Source: Mycobacterium sp. E787 (GTDB lineage Bacteria; Actinomycetota; Actinomycetes; Mycobacteriales; Mycobacteriaceae). Taken from it: a stretch of 64,000 nt of DNA. The stretch is taken from contig NZ_LZKL01000055.1 in assembly GCF_001668725.1 (NCBI RefSeq), forward strand, positions 124,001 to 188,000. Direction: 5' to 3'. How positions within the stretch are numbered: position 1 is the first letter of the stretch; every line of letters begins with the position of its first letter. Below are positions 38,824 through 47,645 of this stretch, piece by piece. The position numbers were made by a program, and so were the translations under genes. The notes under the pieces are model-generated. The model searched no databases. It was given only the letters and a program-made list of their open reading frames with translations, and was not told the origin of the DNA.

Positions 38824-40203
38824 GTGGCCGAGCGGTTGGACGTCGCCGAGCGCCTCGCCGAGGGCCGGCCCGCCGTCGAGCACACCCAGGCCTACGTGCA
38901 GGCCTGCCACGCGCTCGGTTACCGGTACCCCGAAATGACGTCGCATCCCTTCCGGATTCGCGATTGGTACGACAGCGAAGATGGCCTCGACCTTCGCACC
39001 CTCGATCGCGACTGCGCGGAACTGCGGGCCGCGGGCGCGGCGGTCATGGAGGCGCTGCGGATCCAGCGCGCGCAGATTTCCGAGCTGGCCACGGCGTGGG
39101 CGGGCGCGGGCGGGGACTCCGCGGCCCGGTTTCTGGAGCGTCACTGCGACGCCGCGAGCGCGGTGGCCCTCGAGGTCCGCGCGGCGGCTCAGCGGTGTGA
39201 GTCCCTGCGGGACAACCTGTGGTACCTCGTCGACTCGAAGGTCGCGACGGCCATCGCCATCGACGATCGCACGCGGGCCCAGCAACCGGCGTGGTTGGCC
39301 GCCGCAGCCGCGGTGACGTCCGGCGCGGGGGACCGGGCGAGCGCCGAGGAGGTGGTCCGTGAGCAGATACAGCCCTACGTGGACAACGAGATTCGCGACG
39401 ACTGGCTGACGACGATGCGCTCGACGGTGGACGGTGTCGACACGTCCTACGACATGGTCATCGACCGGATGGCGGTCACGCCACCGGCGCGCTTCGAGGT
39501 GCCCGGCGATTTCGGGCCCGACTATCGGCCGCGTCCGGCGGGCCCGCCGAGCCCGGCGGCAGGCGTGGCGGCGCCCCCGGCAGCCGTGCCGGCTCCCCCG
39601 GCAGGCGCGCCGGCTCCCGCGGCCGCGCCCGCGCCCGCCGCGGCTGCCGGGCCGCCGGTCGATCCTGCACCCGCGCCGACATTGGCCTCGGCCGCGCCGG
39701 CAACAAACCCCGCGATCCCGGCTCCGGCACTGCCCGAGCTGGGGACCGCCTCCGGCATGCCGGCGGGCGACCTGGGCGGCGGCCTGAGTGGGCTGGGCGG
39801 GCTCGGCGGGCTGGCCAACCGGATCGTCGAGGCCATGGGCTCCCTGTTGGGTCCGGCGGACCAATCAGGCGAGGAGGGCACCGTCGATGGCGAGGAGCCG
39901 TTCCACCCCGATGACGACGCCGACGATGACCCCGAGGACAAGCCCGGTCAACCCGACGAGCCGAAAGATGCCGACCACACACCCGACGACGAGGCGCTCA
40001 AGCCCGCCGACCGGGCCGTGCCGGTCGATGCGTCGGCGCCGGGCGCCGCGCCAGCCGCACCGGACGGTCCGCCCGCACCGGTCGACGCACCGCCGGCCCC
40101 TGCCGCGCCGCCGGCCCCGGCCCCGCCGCCGGCGCCTGTTGGCAACGAGTCGAAAACGCCGTGCGAGATCGCCGCGGACCAGCTCCCGCAGGCGGGAAGT
40201 TGA
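38824..40203 (+). CDS. Ala/Pro-rich ESX-substrate-like hypothetical protein (Rv3439c-like)
   Basis: A 459-residue protein. The N-terminal 220 residues are helical, with a central RIQRAQISELATAWAGAGGD and AARFLERHCDAASAV that recall WXG/PPE-type helical hairpins. Residues 235-330 are low-complexity Ala-Pro, 330-350 Gly-Leu-rich (GGGLSGLGGLGGLANRI), followed by an acidic stretch (DDDADDDPEDK) and a second Pro-Ala tail. It pairs with the preceding small protein, as Rv3440c and Rv3439c do. No enzyme motif is seen. It is likely cell-wall associated or secreted, but no signal peptide is present. Confidence 0.75.
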   Translation: MAERLDVAERLAEGRPAVEHTQAYVQACHALGYRYPEMTSHPFRIRDWYDSEDGLDLRTLDRDCAELRAAGAAVMEALRIQRAQISELATAWAGAGGDSAARFLERHCDAASAVALEVRAAAQRCESLRDNLWYLVDSKVATAIAIDDRTRAQQPAWLAAAAAVTSGAGDRASAEEVVREQIQPYVDNEIRDDWLTTMRSTVDGVDTSYDMVIDRMAVTPPARFEVPGDFGPDYRPRPAGPPSPAAGVAAPPAAVPAPPAGAPAPAAAPAPAAAAGPPVDPAPAPTLASAAPATNPAIPAPALPELGTASGMPAGDLGGGLSGLGGLGGLANRIVEAMGSLLGPADQSGEEGTVDGEEPFHPDDDADDDPEDKPGQPDEPKDADHTPDDEALKPADRAVPVDASAPGAAPAAPDGPPAPVDAPPAPAAPPAPAPPPAPVGNESKTPCEIAADQLPQAGS

Positions 40204-40208
40204 TGCCC

Positions 40209-41252
40209 TCAGGCCGGCCGCAGCGCGAGCACGTCCTCGACGAAGCGCACGCCTTCGCCCGCGTCGGCGGCCAGCGGGCTCACCAACAGGGTCGTCACGC
40301 CGGCCTCGGCGAAGGCGGCCAGGCGTTCGGCGACGTACCCGCGGGGGCCGACGAGGGACATCCCGCGGACCAGCTCGTCGGGCACCAGGTCGATGGCCTC
40401 GGCCTTCCGGCCGGACAGGTACAGCTCCTGGATCCGGTCGGCGACCTCGCCGAAGCCGTAGCGGGTGGCCAGGTTGTGGTAGAAGTTGCGGCCCTTGGCG
40501 CCCATCCCGCCGATGTAGAGGGCCAGCTGCGGCTTGACCCAGGCCAGCCGCTCCTCGACGTCGTCGCCGACGGCCAGCGACGCGTGCACCATGACGTCGA
40601 GCGGCCCCAGGGCGGGATCGCGTTTGGCGGCCCCGGCGGCCAGCGCCTCGCCCCACACCAGATTCGCCTTCTCCGGAAGGTAGAACACCGGCTGCCAGCC
40701 CTCGGCGATCTCGGCGGTGAGCTCGACGTTTTTCGGGCCCAGCGCCGCGATCGTGATCGGAATGCGTTCGCGCACAGGGTGATTGATGAGCTGCAGCGGT
40801 TTGCCCAGGCCAGTCCCGCGGTCGGCGGGCAGCGGGATCTGGTAGTGCTTGCCGGCGTACTGCACCCGCTCGCGGCGCCAGACCTGCCGACAGATCTCCA
40901 CAATCTCGCGGGTGCGGCCCAACGGGGCGTCGAACTCCACGCCGTGGAACCCCTCCATCACCTGGGGCCCGGACGTGCCGATGCCGAGCCGAAATCGCCC
41001 GTCGGACACGAAATCCAGGCCCGCGGCGGTCATCGCCAGCAGCGACGGCGTGCGGATGTAGATGGGAAACACCCCCGACGCGAGTTCGACGGTGCTGGTC
41101 TTGGCGGCCAGATACCCGAGCTGGCTCACGGCGTCGAAGGAATATGCCTCGGCCACCACCGCGATGTCGATGCCGGCCTTTTCGAGTTCGACGATGCGGT
41201 CAACGCCTTCGTGAAACCCGCCCGAGTAGTCCAGGGCGATCCCGATTCGCAT
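40209..41252 (-). CDS. LLM-class F420-dependent oxidoreductase (mer-like)
   Basis: A 347-residue luciferase-like barrel protein. Landmarks are MRIGIALDYSGGFHEGVDRI, VVAEAYSFDAVSQLGYLA, DGRFRLGIGTSGPQVMEGFHG, IAALGPKNVELTAEIAEGW and LALYIGGMGAKGRNFYHN. These fit the F420-dependent group of actinobacterial LLM enzymes, such as Rv3520c-type proteins. The ATG at 41252 is selected over an upstream in-frame ATG because MRIGIAL begins the first barrel strand. It is convergent with the Ala/Pro-rich gene (5-base gap). The substrate is unknown. Confidence 0.85.
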   Translation of the reverse strand: MRIGIALDYSGGFHEGVDRIVELEKAGIDIAVVAEAYSFDAVSQLGYLAAKTSTVELASGVFPIYIRTPSLLAMTAAGLDFVSDGRFRLGIGTSGPQVMEGFHGVEFDAPLGRTREIVEICRQVWRRERVQYAGKHYQIPLPADRGTGLGKPLQLINHPVRERIPITIAALGPKNVELTAEIAEGWQPVFYLPEKANLVWGEALAAGAAKRDPALGPLDVMVHASLAVGDDVEERLAWVKPQLALYIGGMGAKGRNFYHNLATRYGFGEVADRIQELYLSGRKAEAIDLVPDELVRGMSLVGPRGYVAERLAAFAEAGVTTLLVSPLAADAGEGVRFVEDVLALRPA

Positions 41253-41298
41253 CAACGACAGATACCACGGCGTCGGTGGCACGCCCCTGTGGGGAGTG

Positions 41299-42138
41299 TC
41301 ACTTCAGCAGCGCGACGACCTTCTCTTCGAGGGCGACCGGCTCGGCCTCGGGATCCACCGGATCGGTCCGCGGCAGCTTGGCGTCGGGATCGGTGAAGTC
41401 GCGGTAGGTCTTGTCCCCGCCCAGCGCGTTGAGCAGGTAACCGGTCAGCAGCGCGCGCACCGAGCGCTGCGTGCGCCGGTCCGGCCCGGCCAGCCCGAAC
41501 ACCGTGGTCAGCCGGCGGCCCTCGACCAGCCCGCCGGGTTCGGCCTTGTGCACGATGCGCAGGGTCGCGGTGTCCCACGCGGCGTCCAGGGCCAGCGCGT
41601 TGGAATTCAGCGATTTCGGATCCCCCGGCGCGGTCAGGATCAACCCCGGGACCCTCAGCGTCGCGGCGGGTTGCTCGGCGGGGGGGCTGGTGACCGACGG
41701 GAAGAGCGCCGCCACGGCCGCGGGCTTGGCGGGCATGCCGGCCGCCGCGAACACGGCCGCCGAGCCGCCGAACCCGTGGCCCACGACGCCGAGCTTGGCC
41801 GGATGCACGCTGATGTTGCCCGGCCCGAGGCGCACACCGGCCACGATGTCGAGGGCGGTGCCGAGGTCGAAGGCGAAATTGAGCACGGACGGCGCCAGGC
41901 CCCGCTGGGTGTCGGGCGCCCCGGCCACGATGCCCCACGACGCCAGGTGCTCCAGCAGGCCGGAATAACGAGCGGCGCCGGCGAGCCAATCGTGGCCGAA
42001 CGCGACGCCCGGCAGATTGAGCCCCGCCTCGGGCGTGTACACCACGCCCGGCAAACCTGCAAAGGCCAGGTCACCGCGCAAAACCCGGTGCGGGCCACGG
42101 CGGCTGAGGGCTGCGACGAGCTTGCGGATGCGGGCCAC
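41299..42138 (-). CDS. Alpha/beta-hydrolase-fold protein without nucleophile serine (Rv3438-like)
   Basis: A 279-residue protein of dienelactone-hydrolase or chlorophyllase-like shape: GVAFGHDWLAGAARYSGLLEHL, FDLGTALDIVA, LGVVGHGFGGSAAVFAA and VPGLILTAPGDPKSL. The nucleophile elbow reads GHGFGG (120-125), with Gly at residue 122 where GHSxGG hydrolases have the catalytic Ser. It may therefore not be a serine hydrolase. The length and position match a conserved M. tuberculosis protein (Rv3438) from memory. It starts 46 bases upstream of the oxidoreductase gene on the same strand. Confidence 0.78.
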   Translation of the reverse strand: MARIRKLVAALSRRGPHRVLRGDLAFAGLPGVVYTPEAGLNLPGVAFGHDWLAGAARYSGLLEHLASWGIVAGAPDTQRGLAPSVLNFAFDLGTALDIVAGVRLGPGNISVHPAKLGVVGHGFGGSAAVFAAAGMPAKPAAVAALFPSVTSPPAEQPAATLRVPGLILTAPGDPKSLNSNALALDAAWDTATLRIVHKAEPGGLVEGRRLTTVFGLAGPDRRTQRSVRALLTGYLLNALGGDKTYRDFTDPDAKLPRTDPVDPEAEPVALEEKVVALLK

Positions 42139-42163
42139 CCGTCGACGTTAGCGCATGGAGCCG

Positions 42164-42367
42164 CTAGGCAGTGACCTCGATCAGACCCACCCGCCACAAC
42201 GCCGCGTACAGGTGGCGCAGTGGGATGCTCAGCAAACGAGAGGCCGCGTCCACCATCGGGTCGCCGCCGGCGACCGGCGGGCGAGGGGTCCGCTTCGGCG
42301 CGGGCGCAACGGTCGGCCGTGACGCGGCCTGGACAGTCACCACCTCGTCGATCAGAACTGCGGTCAT
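42164..42367 (-). CDS. Small conserved hypothetical protein
   Basis: A 67-residue protein. The N terminus MTAVLIDEVVTVQAASRP is followed by a Pro/Ala/Lys-rich stretch and a C-terminal amphipathic segment ending PLRHLYAALWRVGLIEVTA. I do not recognise a family. Coding is supported by a strong ribosome site (AGGAGGG about 6 bases before the ATG on the minus strand) and by the composed C-terminal helix. Upstream lies an unusually AT-rich 600-base region. Confidence 0.65.
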   Translation of the reverse strand: MTAVLIDEVVTVQAASRPTVAPAPKRTPRPPVAGGDPMVDAASRLLSIPLRHLYAALWRVGLIEVTA

Positions 42368-42962
42368 GGTTCCCTCCTGGAAGATCCACGGGGCCGTGAG
42401 ATCTATTCGAATGCGGCCAGATCTCCGATTCCCTGATTAGGTTTTAACATTTGCTAGACGGCTATTTTCGTAAGGTTTACGGATAGTTGAACTATTGACA
42501 TTGACTTGTATCTAAAGTGACGTGGTAAGGATTCTCGGCCGAATTTGATGCGGTGCGCCGGCGTGGCAATTAGGGGGCTGACCATTTGATTTGCCGATAG
42601 AGTCCGCCGCAAATTCGTCCCGGTCCTGATCGGGCGAGAGCCACCCCCGTCGTTTCTTCCGCCAGCAGTGGGTTGTTGCCAGCTTGGGTCCCACATTTCG
42701 CAGTGTAAGGCGGGCAGTTGCTGGGCGCCGGAAGCCAACGGGAACGACACGAATACATCGGGTGAAATAAGCCCTGATCGTTTGTTAAATCGGTGTGAAT
42801 GCATCCCTGCGGTCCTTCCCGGCGCCGGTGTCGCTGACCACAGCGTCGCGCCCCGGCCTGGAGGGATCCTCAACGGATGCTTGGTGGCGGCGCGCCCGCG
42901 GTATCCGCAGGTCGGGCCCGTGCTGGCGGGTCCGCGGCGATCGCTGCACTACCCTGTTCAGG
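42368..42962. other. Long AT-richer intergenic region upstream of glmS
   Basis: 595 bases without a convincing gene, between the small divergent gene and glmS. The stretch 42400-42620 is clearly poorer in GC than the rest of the window. It holds a small perfect inverted repeat (ATAGTT, G, AACTAT at 42483-42495) and a possible plus-strand promoter, TTGAAC then 16 bases then TATCTA, around 42487-42514. Open frames here lack ribosome sites and mycobacterial codon use. A regulatory RNA for glmS or an AT-rich protein-binding region is possible, but nothing is proven. Confidence 0.5.
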
Positions 42963-44840
42963 ATGTGCGGGATTGTCGGCTACGTCGGGCAGCGCCCGGC
43001 CTGCGAGGTCGTCATGGACGCGCTGCGCCGGATGGAGTACCGCGGCTACGACTCAGCGGGAATCGCGCTGGTCGACGGCCGGGGCAAACTGATCGTCCGG
43101 CGTCGCGCCGGCCGGTTGGCCAACCTGGAAGAGGCCATCGAAGAAACCGAGCAGACGACGCCCGGGGCGCTCGCCGGCACCACCGGCCTGGGCCACACCC
43201 GCTGGGCCACCCACGGCCGCCCCACCGACCGCAACGCCCACCCGCACCGCGACGCCGCCGGCAAGATCGCGGTCGTCCACAACGGCATCATCGAGAATTT
43301 TCCGGCCCTGCGCCACGAGCTGGAGGCGGCCGGCGTGGAGTTCGCCAGCGACACCGACACCGAGGTGGCGGTGCACCTGGTGGCCCGGGCCTACCGGCAC
43401 GGCGACACCGCGGGTGACTTCGTCGCCTCGGTGCTGGCGGTGCTGCGCCGGCTCGAGGGCCACTTCACCCTGGTGTTCGCGAACGCCGACGAGCCGGGCA
43501 CCATCGTGGCCGCGCGCCGCTCGACCCCGCTGGTCGTCGGCATCGGCGACGGCGAGATGTTCGTCGGCTCCGACGTGGCGGCGTTCATCGAACACACCCG
43601 TGACGCCGTCGAACTCGGCCAGGACCAGGCCGTGGTGATCACGGCGGACGGCTACCGCATCACCGACTTCGACGGCAACGATGACGCCGCGAGTGCCCGC
43701 GTTTTTCATATCGATTGGGACCTGGCCGCCGCCGAGAAGGGCGGCTACCCGTACTTCATGCTCAAAGAGATCGCCGAGCAGCCCATCGCGGTGGCCGACA
43801 CCCTGCTGGGGCACTTCGTCAACGGCCGGATAGTGCTCGACGAGCAGCGCCTGTCCGACCAGGAACTCCGCGAGATCGACAAGGTGTTCGTGGTGGCCTG
43901 CGGCACCGCGTACCACTCGGGGCTGCTGGCCAAGTACGCGATCGAGCACTGGACCCGGCTGCCGGTGGAGGTGGAGCTGGCCAGCGAGTTCCGCTACCGC
44001 GACCCGGTGCTGGACCGCAGCACCCTGGTCGTGGCCATCTCGCAGTCGGGGGAGACCGCCGACACGCTGGAGGCGGTCCGGCACGCCAAGGAGCAGAAGG
44101 CCAAGGTGCTGGCGATCTGCAACACCAACGGCTCGCAGATCCCGCGCGAATGCGACGCGGTGCTCTACACGCGCGCCGGCCCGGAGATCGGCGTGGCCTC
44201 CACCAAGACCTTCCTGGCGCAGATCGCCGCCAATTATCTGGTCGGCCTGGCGCTGGCGCAGGCCCGCGGCACCAAGTACCCCGACGAGGTCGAGCGCGAG
44301 TACCGCGAGCTCGAGGCGATGCCCGACCTGGTGGCCCGCGTGCTGGCGATGATCGAGCCGGTGGCCGCGCTGGCGCACCGGTTCGCCCAGTCCTCGACCG
44401 TGCTGTTCCTGGGCCGCCACGTCGGCTACCCGGTGGCGCTGGAGGGCGCCCTGAAGCTCAAGGAGCTGGCCTACATGCACGCCGAGGGGTTCGCCGCCGG
44501 GGAGCTCAAGCACGGCCCGATCGCGCTGATCGAAGACGACCTGCCCGTCATCGTCGTGATGCCCTCGCCCAAGGGCCAGGCCACGCTGCACGCCAAGCTG
44601 TTGTCCAACATCCGTGAGATTCAGACCCGCGGCGCGGTGACCATCGTGATCGCCGAGGAGGGCGACGACACCGTGCGCCCCTACGCCGATCACCTCATCG
44701 AAATCCCTTCGGTGTCAACGCTTCTGCAGCCGCTGCTGTCGACCATCCCGCTGCAGGTGTTCGCCGCGTCGGTGGCGCAGGCCCGCGGCTACGACGTCGA
44801 CAAGCCGCGAAACCTGGCCAAGTCCGTCACCGTCGAATAG
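42963..44840 (+). CDS. glmS: Glutamine-fructose-6-phosphate aminotransferase
   Basis: A 625-residue enzyme that makes glucosamine-6-phosphate, the entry to UDP-GlcNAc. After removal of Met the nucleophile is Cys2 (MCGIVGYVGQRPACEVV). The glutaminase domain shows MEYRGYDSAGIAL, GHTRWATHG and HNGIIENF. Two SIS sugar-isomerase domains follow with VVAISQSGETADTLEAV, STKTFLAQ and KELAYMHAEGFAAGELKHGP, ending in DVDKPRNLAKSVTVE. The start is the ATG at 42963, since mature activity needs Cys at position 2; an upstream in-frame extension is not real. Confidence 0.97.
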   Translation: MCGIVGYVGQRPACEVVMDALRRMEYRGYDSAGIALVDGRGKLIVRRRAGRLANLEEAIEETEQTTPGALAGTTGLGHTRWATHGRPTDRNAHPHRDAAGKIAVVHNGIIENFPALRHELEAAGVEFASDTDTEVAVHLVARAYRHGDTAGDFVASVLAVLRRLEGHFTLVFANADEPGTIVAARRSTPLVVGIGDGEMFVGSDVAAFIEHTRDAVELGQDQAVVITADGYRITDFDGNDDAASARVFHIDWDLAAAEKGGYPYFMLKEIAEQPIAVADTLLGHFVNGRIVLDEQRLSDQELREIDKVFVVACGTAYHSGLLAKYAIEHWTRLPVEVELASEFRYRDPVLDRSTLVVAISQSGETADTLEAVRHAKEQKAKVLAICNTNGSQIPRECDAVLYTRAGPEIGVASTKTFLAQIAANYLVGLALAQARGTKYPDEVEREYRELEAMPDLVARVLAMIEPVAALAHRFAQSSTVLFLGRHVGYPVALEGALKLKELAYMHAEGFAAGELKHGPIALIEDDLPVIVVMPSPKGQATLHAKLLSNIREIQTRGAVTIVIAEEGDDTVRPYADHLIEIPSVSTLLQPLLSTIPLQVFAASVAQARGYDVDKPRNLAKSVTVE

Positions 44841-44902
44841 CCGAATGGGTTCCGCCGTACAATCTCCGGGCGGTCAAGTCGTGCGAGCGAGGGGGAGGCG
44901 CA

Positions 44903-45802
44903 TTGTCGGCGGATGGTTCGGCCCAGCGGGGCAGGCGCTCGGGGCGAGTGTTGATCGTCGGTCTGGTGGTTCTGTTCGTCGCGACCTACGCCATCACGGT
45001 GGGGCTGTATTCCCGATCCGGCTGTGGCTGCCCGCGTCAGGTCACCCAGGGCCAGCCGGCGCCCGACGGGACCACGGTGACGATCGATCTCCAAGAACTC
45101 CAGTCGGTCAAGGGCGGGCTGAGCGGCAATATCACCGTTTCGCCGGGGCATGAGCTGCTGGATCCGCTGACCGGCGGCCTCACCGAAGATCTCGCCGTCG
45201 CCGTCCACTCCGCGGTGACGCCCACCAAGCGCAGCTGGGCGAAGGGCACGGTGCCGGGCGTGTCTCCCGTCCCGCTGACCATCACGGGCGACCCTTCGGA
45301 TTGGCCTTTCGACCACTACCACTCGGGGCCGATCACGGTCGATCTGTTCCGCGGCGCCTCGCCGGTGCCGCAACGGGCGTCGGTCACCTTCATCGACCGC
45401 ATTCCGGGCTGGCGCGTCGACATACCGGTCAGCGCCAGATCGGGTATCGCCGCGCCCATCGCCGCGCCTTACCGGGTGGAATTGCGCCGGTCGCCGAGCA
45501 CGGCGGCATTCGCCGCCGTCATCGTCGCCATGATGATCGCGATCGCCGCGATCGGACTCTCGGTCGCCGTGCTGACGGCGCTCGACCGGCGAAAGTTTCA
45601 GCCGCCGATGACGACGTGGTACGCGGCGATGCTTTTCGCCATCATGCCGCTGCGCAACGCCCTGCCGGACGCGCCGCCGATCGGGTCGTGGGTCGATGTC
45701 ACCGTCACGTTGTGGGTGATCGTCGCGTTGGTGAACGCGATGCTGCTCTACATCTTCTGCTGGTGGCGGCACCTGAGACCCGAGCCGGCCACCGTCGCGT
45801 AG
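44903..45802 (+). CDS. DUF4436-family transmembrane protein (Rv3435c-like)
   Basis: A 299-residue membrane protein: one N-terminal helix (GRVLIVGLVVLFVATYAITVG), an extracellular domain of about 150 residues (GNITVSPGHELLDPLTGGL, FIDRIPGWRVDIPVSARSG), then three or four C-terminal helices with AIMPLRNALPDAPPIGSWVDV before the last one. This fits the DUF4436 layout. The start is TTG at 44903 with GGGGGAGGC upstream. It is 62 bases after glmS and 28 bases before another membrane protein gene. Function is unknown. Confidence 0.8.
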   Translation: MSADGSAQRGRRSGRVLIVGLVVLFVATYAITVGLYSRSGCGCPRQVTQGQPAPDGTTVTIDLQELQSVKGGLSGNITVSPGHELLDPLTGGLTEDLAVAVHSAVTPTKRSWAKGTVPGVSPVPLTITGDPSDWPFDHYHSGPITVDLFRGASPVPQRASVTFIDRIPGWRVDIPVSARSGIAAPIAAPYRVELRRSPSTAAFAAVIVAMMIAIAAIGLSVAVLTALDRRKFQPPMTTWYAAMLFAIMPLRNALPDAPPIGSWVDVTVTLWVIVALVNAMLLYIFCWWRHLRPEPATVA

Positions 45803-45830
45803 CAACGCCGGGCGTGCAAAAGTTGAACTT

Positions 45831-46535
45831 GTGGCGAACGCATCGGTGGGGACCCGGCTGCGGCGGATCTGGCTCGCGGTGTGGCATTTCGTCACCGGAG
45901 CGCCGCTGACCTACTGCTGGCTGCTCGTGCTGACGATCACCACGATCATCCAGAACGAACTGCCCGGGCGGCAGCTGCACTGGGTGCTGCTGCACCGGTC
46001 CACCAACATTCACGCGCTGGGAACCGACCCGCTCGACGTGCTGTTCTCCAGCCTGCTGTGGCTCGACGGCAAGGACCTGGAACCCTACCTGCTGCTGTTC
46101 ACGCTTTTCCTCGCGCCCGCCGAACACTGGCTCGGCCAATTGCGTTGGCTAACAATCGGTTTGACCTCTCACATCCTGGCCACCTACATCAGCGAGGGCA
46201 TCCTGTACTACGCGATCGAGGAACACGAGGCGCCGGAACGGCTGGTGCACGCCCGCGACATCGGGGTCAGCTACTTCCTGGTCGGCGTGATGGCCGTGCT
46301 GACCTATCACATCGCGCGGCCGTGGCGGTGGGGTTACCTCGGGGTGCTGCTCGTCATCTTCGGCTTTCCGTTGCTGATGATGAGTCGCCACGGGGTGAAC
46401 TTCACCGCGATCGGTCACTTCGCCGCGATCCTGATCGGGCTCTGCTTCTACCCGATGGCGCGGGAACGCAAGGGTCCGGCCTTGAATCCGGCGAGACTCA
46501 GAACCGCTTTCCGGCGAGTCGGTTCCGGGGGGTAG
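45831..46535 (+). CDS. Rhomboid-like multi-pass membrane protein
   Basis: A 234-residue protein with about six helices. It resembles the rhomboid-like proteins that mycobacteria carry beside DUF4436 genes. RDIGVSYFLVGVMA may correspond to the rhomboid serine segment (though GVSY is not the canonical GxSG) and TAIGHFAAILIGLCFYP to the helix with the catalytic His. Whether it is an active protease is unclear. The start is GTG 45831, 28 bases after the DUF4436 stop; a downstream convergent methyltransferase gene follows. Confidence 0.72.
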   Translation: MANASVGTRLRRIWLAVWHFVTGAPLTYCWLLVLTITTIIQNELPGRQLHWVLLHRSTNIHALGTDPLDVLFSSLLWLDGKDLEPYLLLFTLFLAPAEHWLGQLRWLTIGLTSHILATYISEGILYYAIEEHEAPERLVHARDIGVSYFLVGVMAVLTYHIARPWRWGYLGVLLVIFGFPLLMMSRHGVNFTAIGHFAAILIGLCFYPMARERKGPALNPARLRTAFRRVGSGG

Positions 46536-46653
46536 GCGGTGGGGCGGCCGGTCCGCGCGCCCAGCCGTCGCCCGACGCCATCGCGTGCGCCCACCTCGTC
46601 GCCGACGACGCCCACGAGCCGGTCCAGCGCGCGAAACCACGCGCCCGCCGCGG

Positions 46654-47574
46654 CTAGGTACGCTTGGCGCTGACGTAGTGCAGCCCGGTGCCCGTCTCGC
46701 GGTCCGCGCCGGCGGGCAGCGGAAAGCCCTGGGCGGCAAACAGATCCGCAACGCTCACGGCCGAGGTCGCCCAGCCGTGGCCGTCCAGGTACTCGACCAC
46801 GTCGTGGCGGTCGCCCGCATACCACAGGTCGGTCATCTCGATGTCGAAGCCGTGTTCGCGCCATTGGTCGGTGACGTCCCGCATCCGGTCGGCCATTGCC
46901 TGCACCGCATCGGCGGGCCCCCGGAAGTTCTCGGTGGCCAGTTGGCTCCCGGGCGGGCTGAGCTCGGTGATGTTGTCCAGCAACCGATCCTGCGCGTCCG
47001 GCGGCAGGAACGGCAGCAGGCCCTCGGCGCTCCAAGCGGTGGGGCGGGCGGGGTCCAGGCCGGCCGTGCGGAGCGCCGACGGCCAGTCGTGGCGCAGATC
47101 GACAGGCACCGTCCGCAGGTCGGCGGTCGGGGCCGCGCCCAGTTCGGCCAGGGTCGCGGTCTTGAAGTCGATGACCGCGGCCTGGTCGATCTCGAACACC
47201 GTGGTGCCCGCCGGCCAGCGCAGCCGGTAGGCGCGGGCGTCCAGGCCCGAGGCCAGGATCACCGCCTGGCGGATCCCGTCTCGGGCTGCGGCCAGGAAGA
47301 AGTCGTCGAAGAAGCGGGTACGGATGCCCATCATGGCGCCCATCCGTGCCATCCCGAAGTCCCCGTTGTCGTCGACCTCGGCCGGATCCAACTCACCGCC
47401 GGCGACGCGGGTGAAGAAGTCGATGCCGACGGCGCGAACGAGCGGCTCGGCGAACGGGTCGTCGATCAGCGGGTCCTCGCCGCGACTGGCCAGTGCGCGC
47501 CCCACCGCGACGCCGGTGGCCGTGGCCCCGACGCCGTTGCTCAGGTCCCACGTGTCGTTGTCTGTCCGTGCCAT
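46654..47574 (-). CDS. Class I SAM-dependent methyltransferase (TIGR00027/LCMT-like family)
   Basis: A 306-residue protein of the large mycobacterial family that resembles leucine carboxyl methyltransferases. Landmarks are [33 protein letters not shown], the SAM-binding [28 protein letters not shown] and [19 protein letters not shown]. The fold and SAM site look intact. It is a single gene between convergent and divergent neighbours. Targets are unknown; some relatives are proposed to modify small molecules. Confidence 0.88.
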   Translation of the reverse strand: MARTDNDTWDLSNGVGATATGVAVGRALASRGEDPLIDDPFAEPLVRAVGIDFFTRVAGGELDPAEVDDNGDFGMARMGAMMGIRTRFFDDFFLAAARDGIRQAVILASGLDARAYRLRWPAGTTVFEIDQAAVIDFKTATLAELGAAPTADLRTVPVDLRHDWPSALRTAGLDPARPTAWSAEGLLPFLPPDAQDRLLDNITELSPPGSQLATENFRGPADAVQAMADRMRDVTDQWREHGFDIEMTDLWYAGDRHDVVEYLDGHGWATSAVSVADLFAAQGFPLPAGADRETGTGLHYVSAKRT

Positions 47575-47645
47575 AACCGCCCCCCGTCCGCCGTTTGATT
47601 CGAGCCGTGCGCGAGGGTACGCCCCGACATGGAATGCTTGCGATG

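Noticed and set aside
42454..42873. Minus-strand open frame in the glmS upstream gap
   Set aside because: Codon use is unlike the neighbours, it has no ribosome site, and the predicted protein has no domain.
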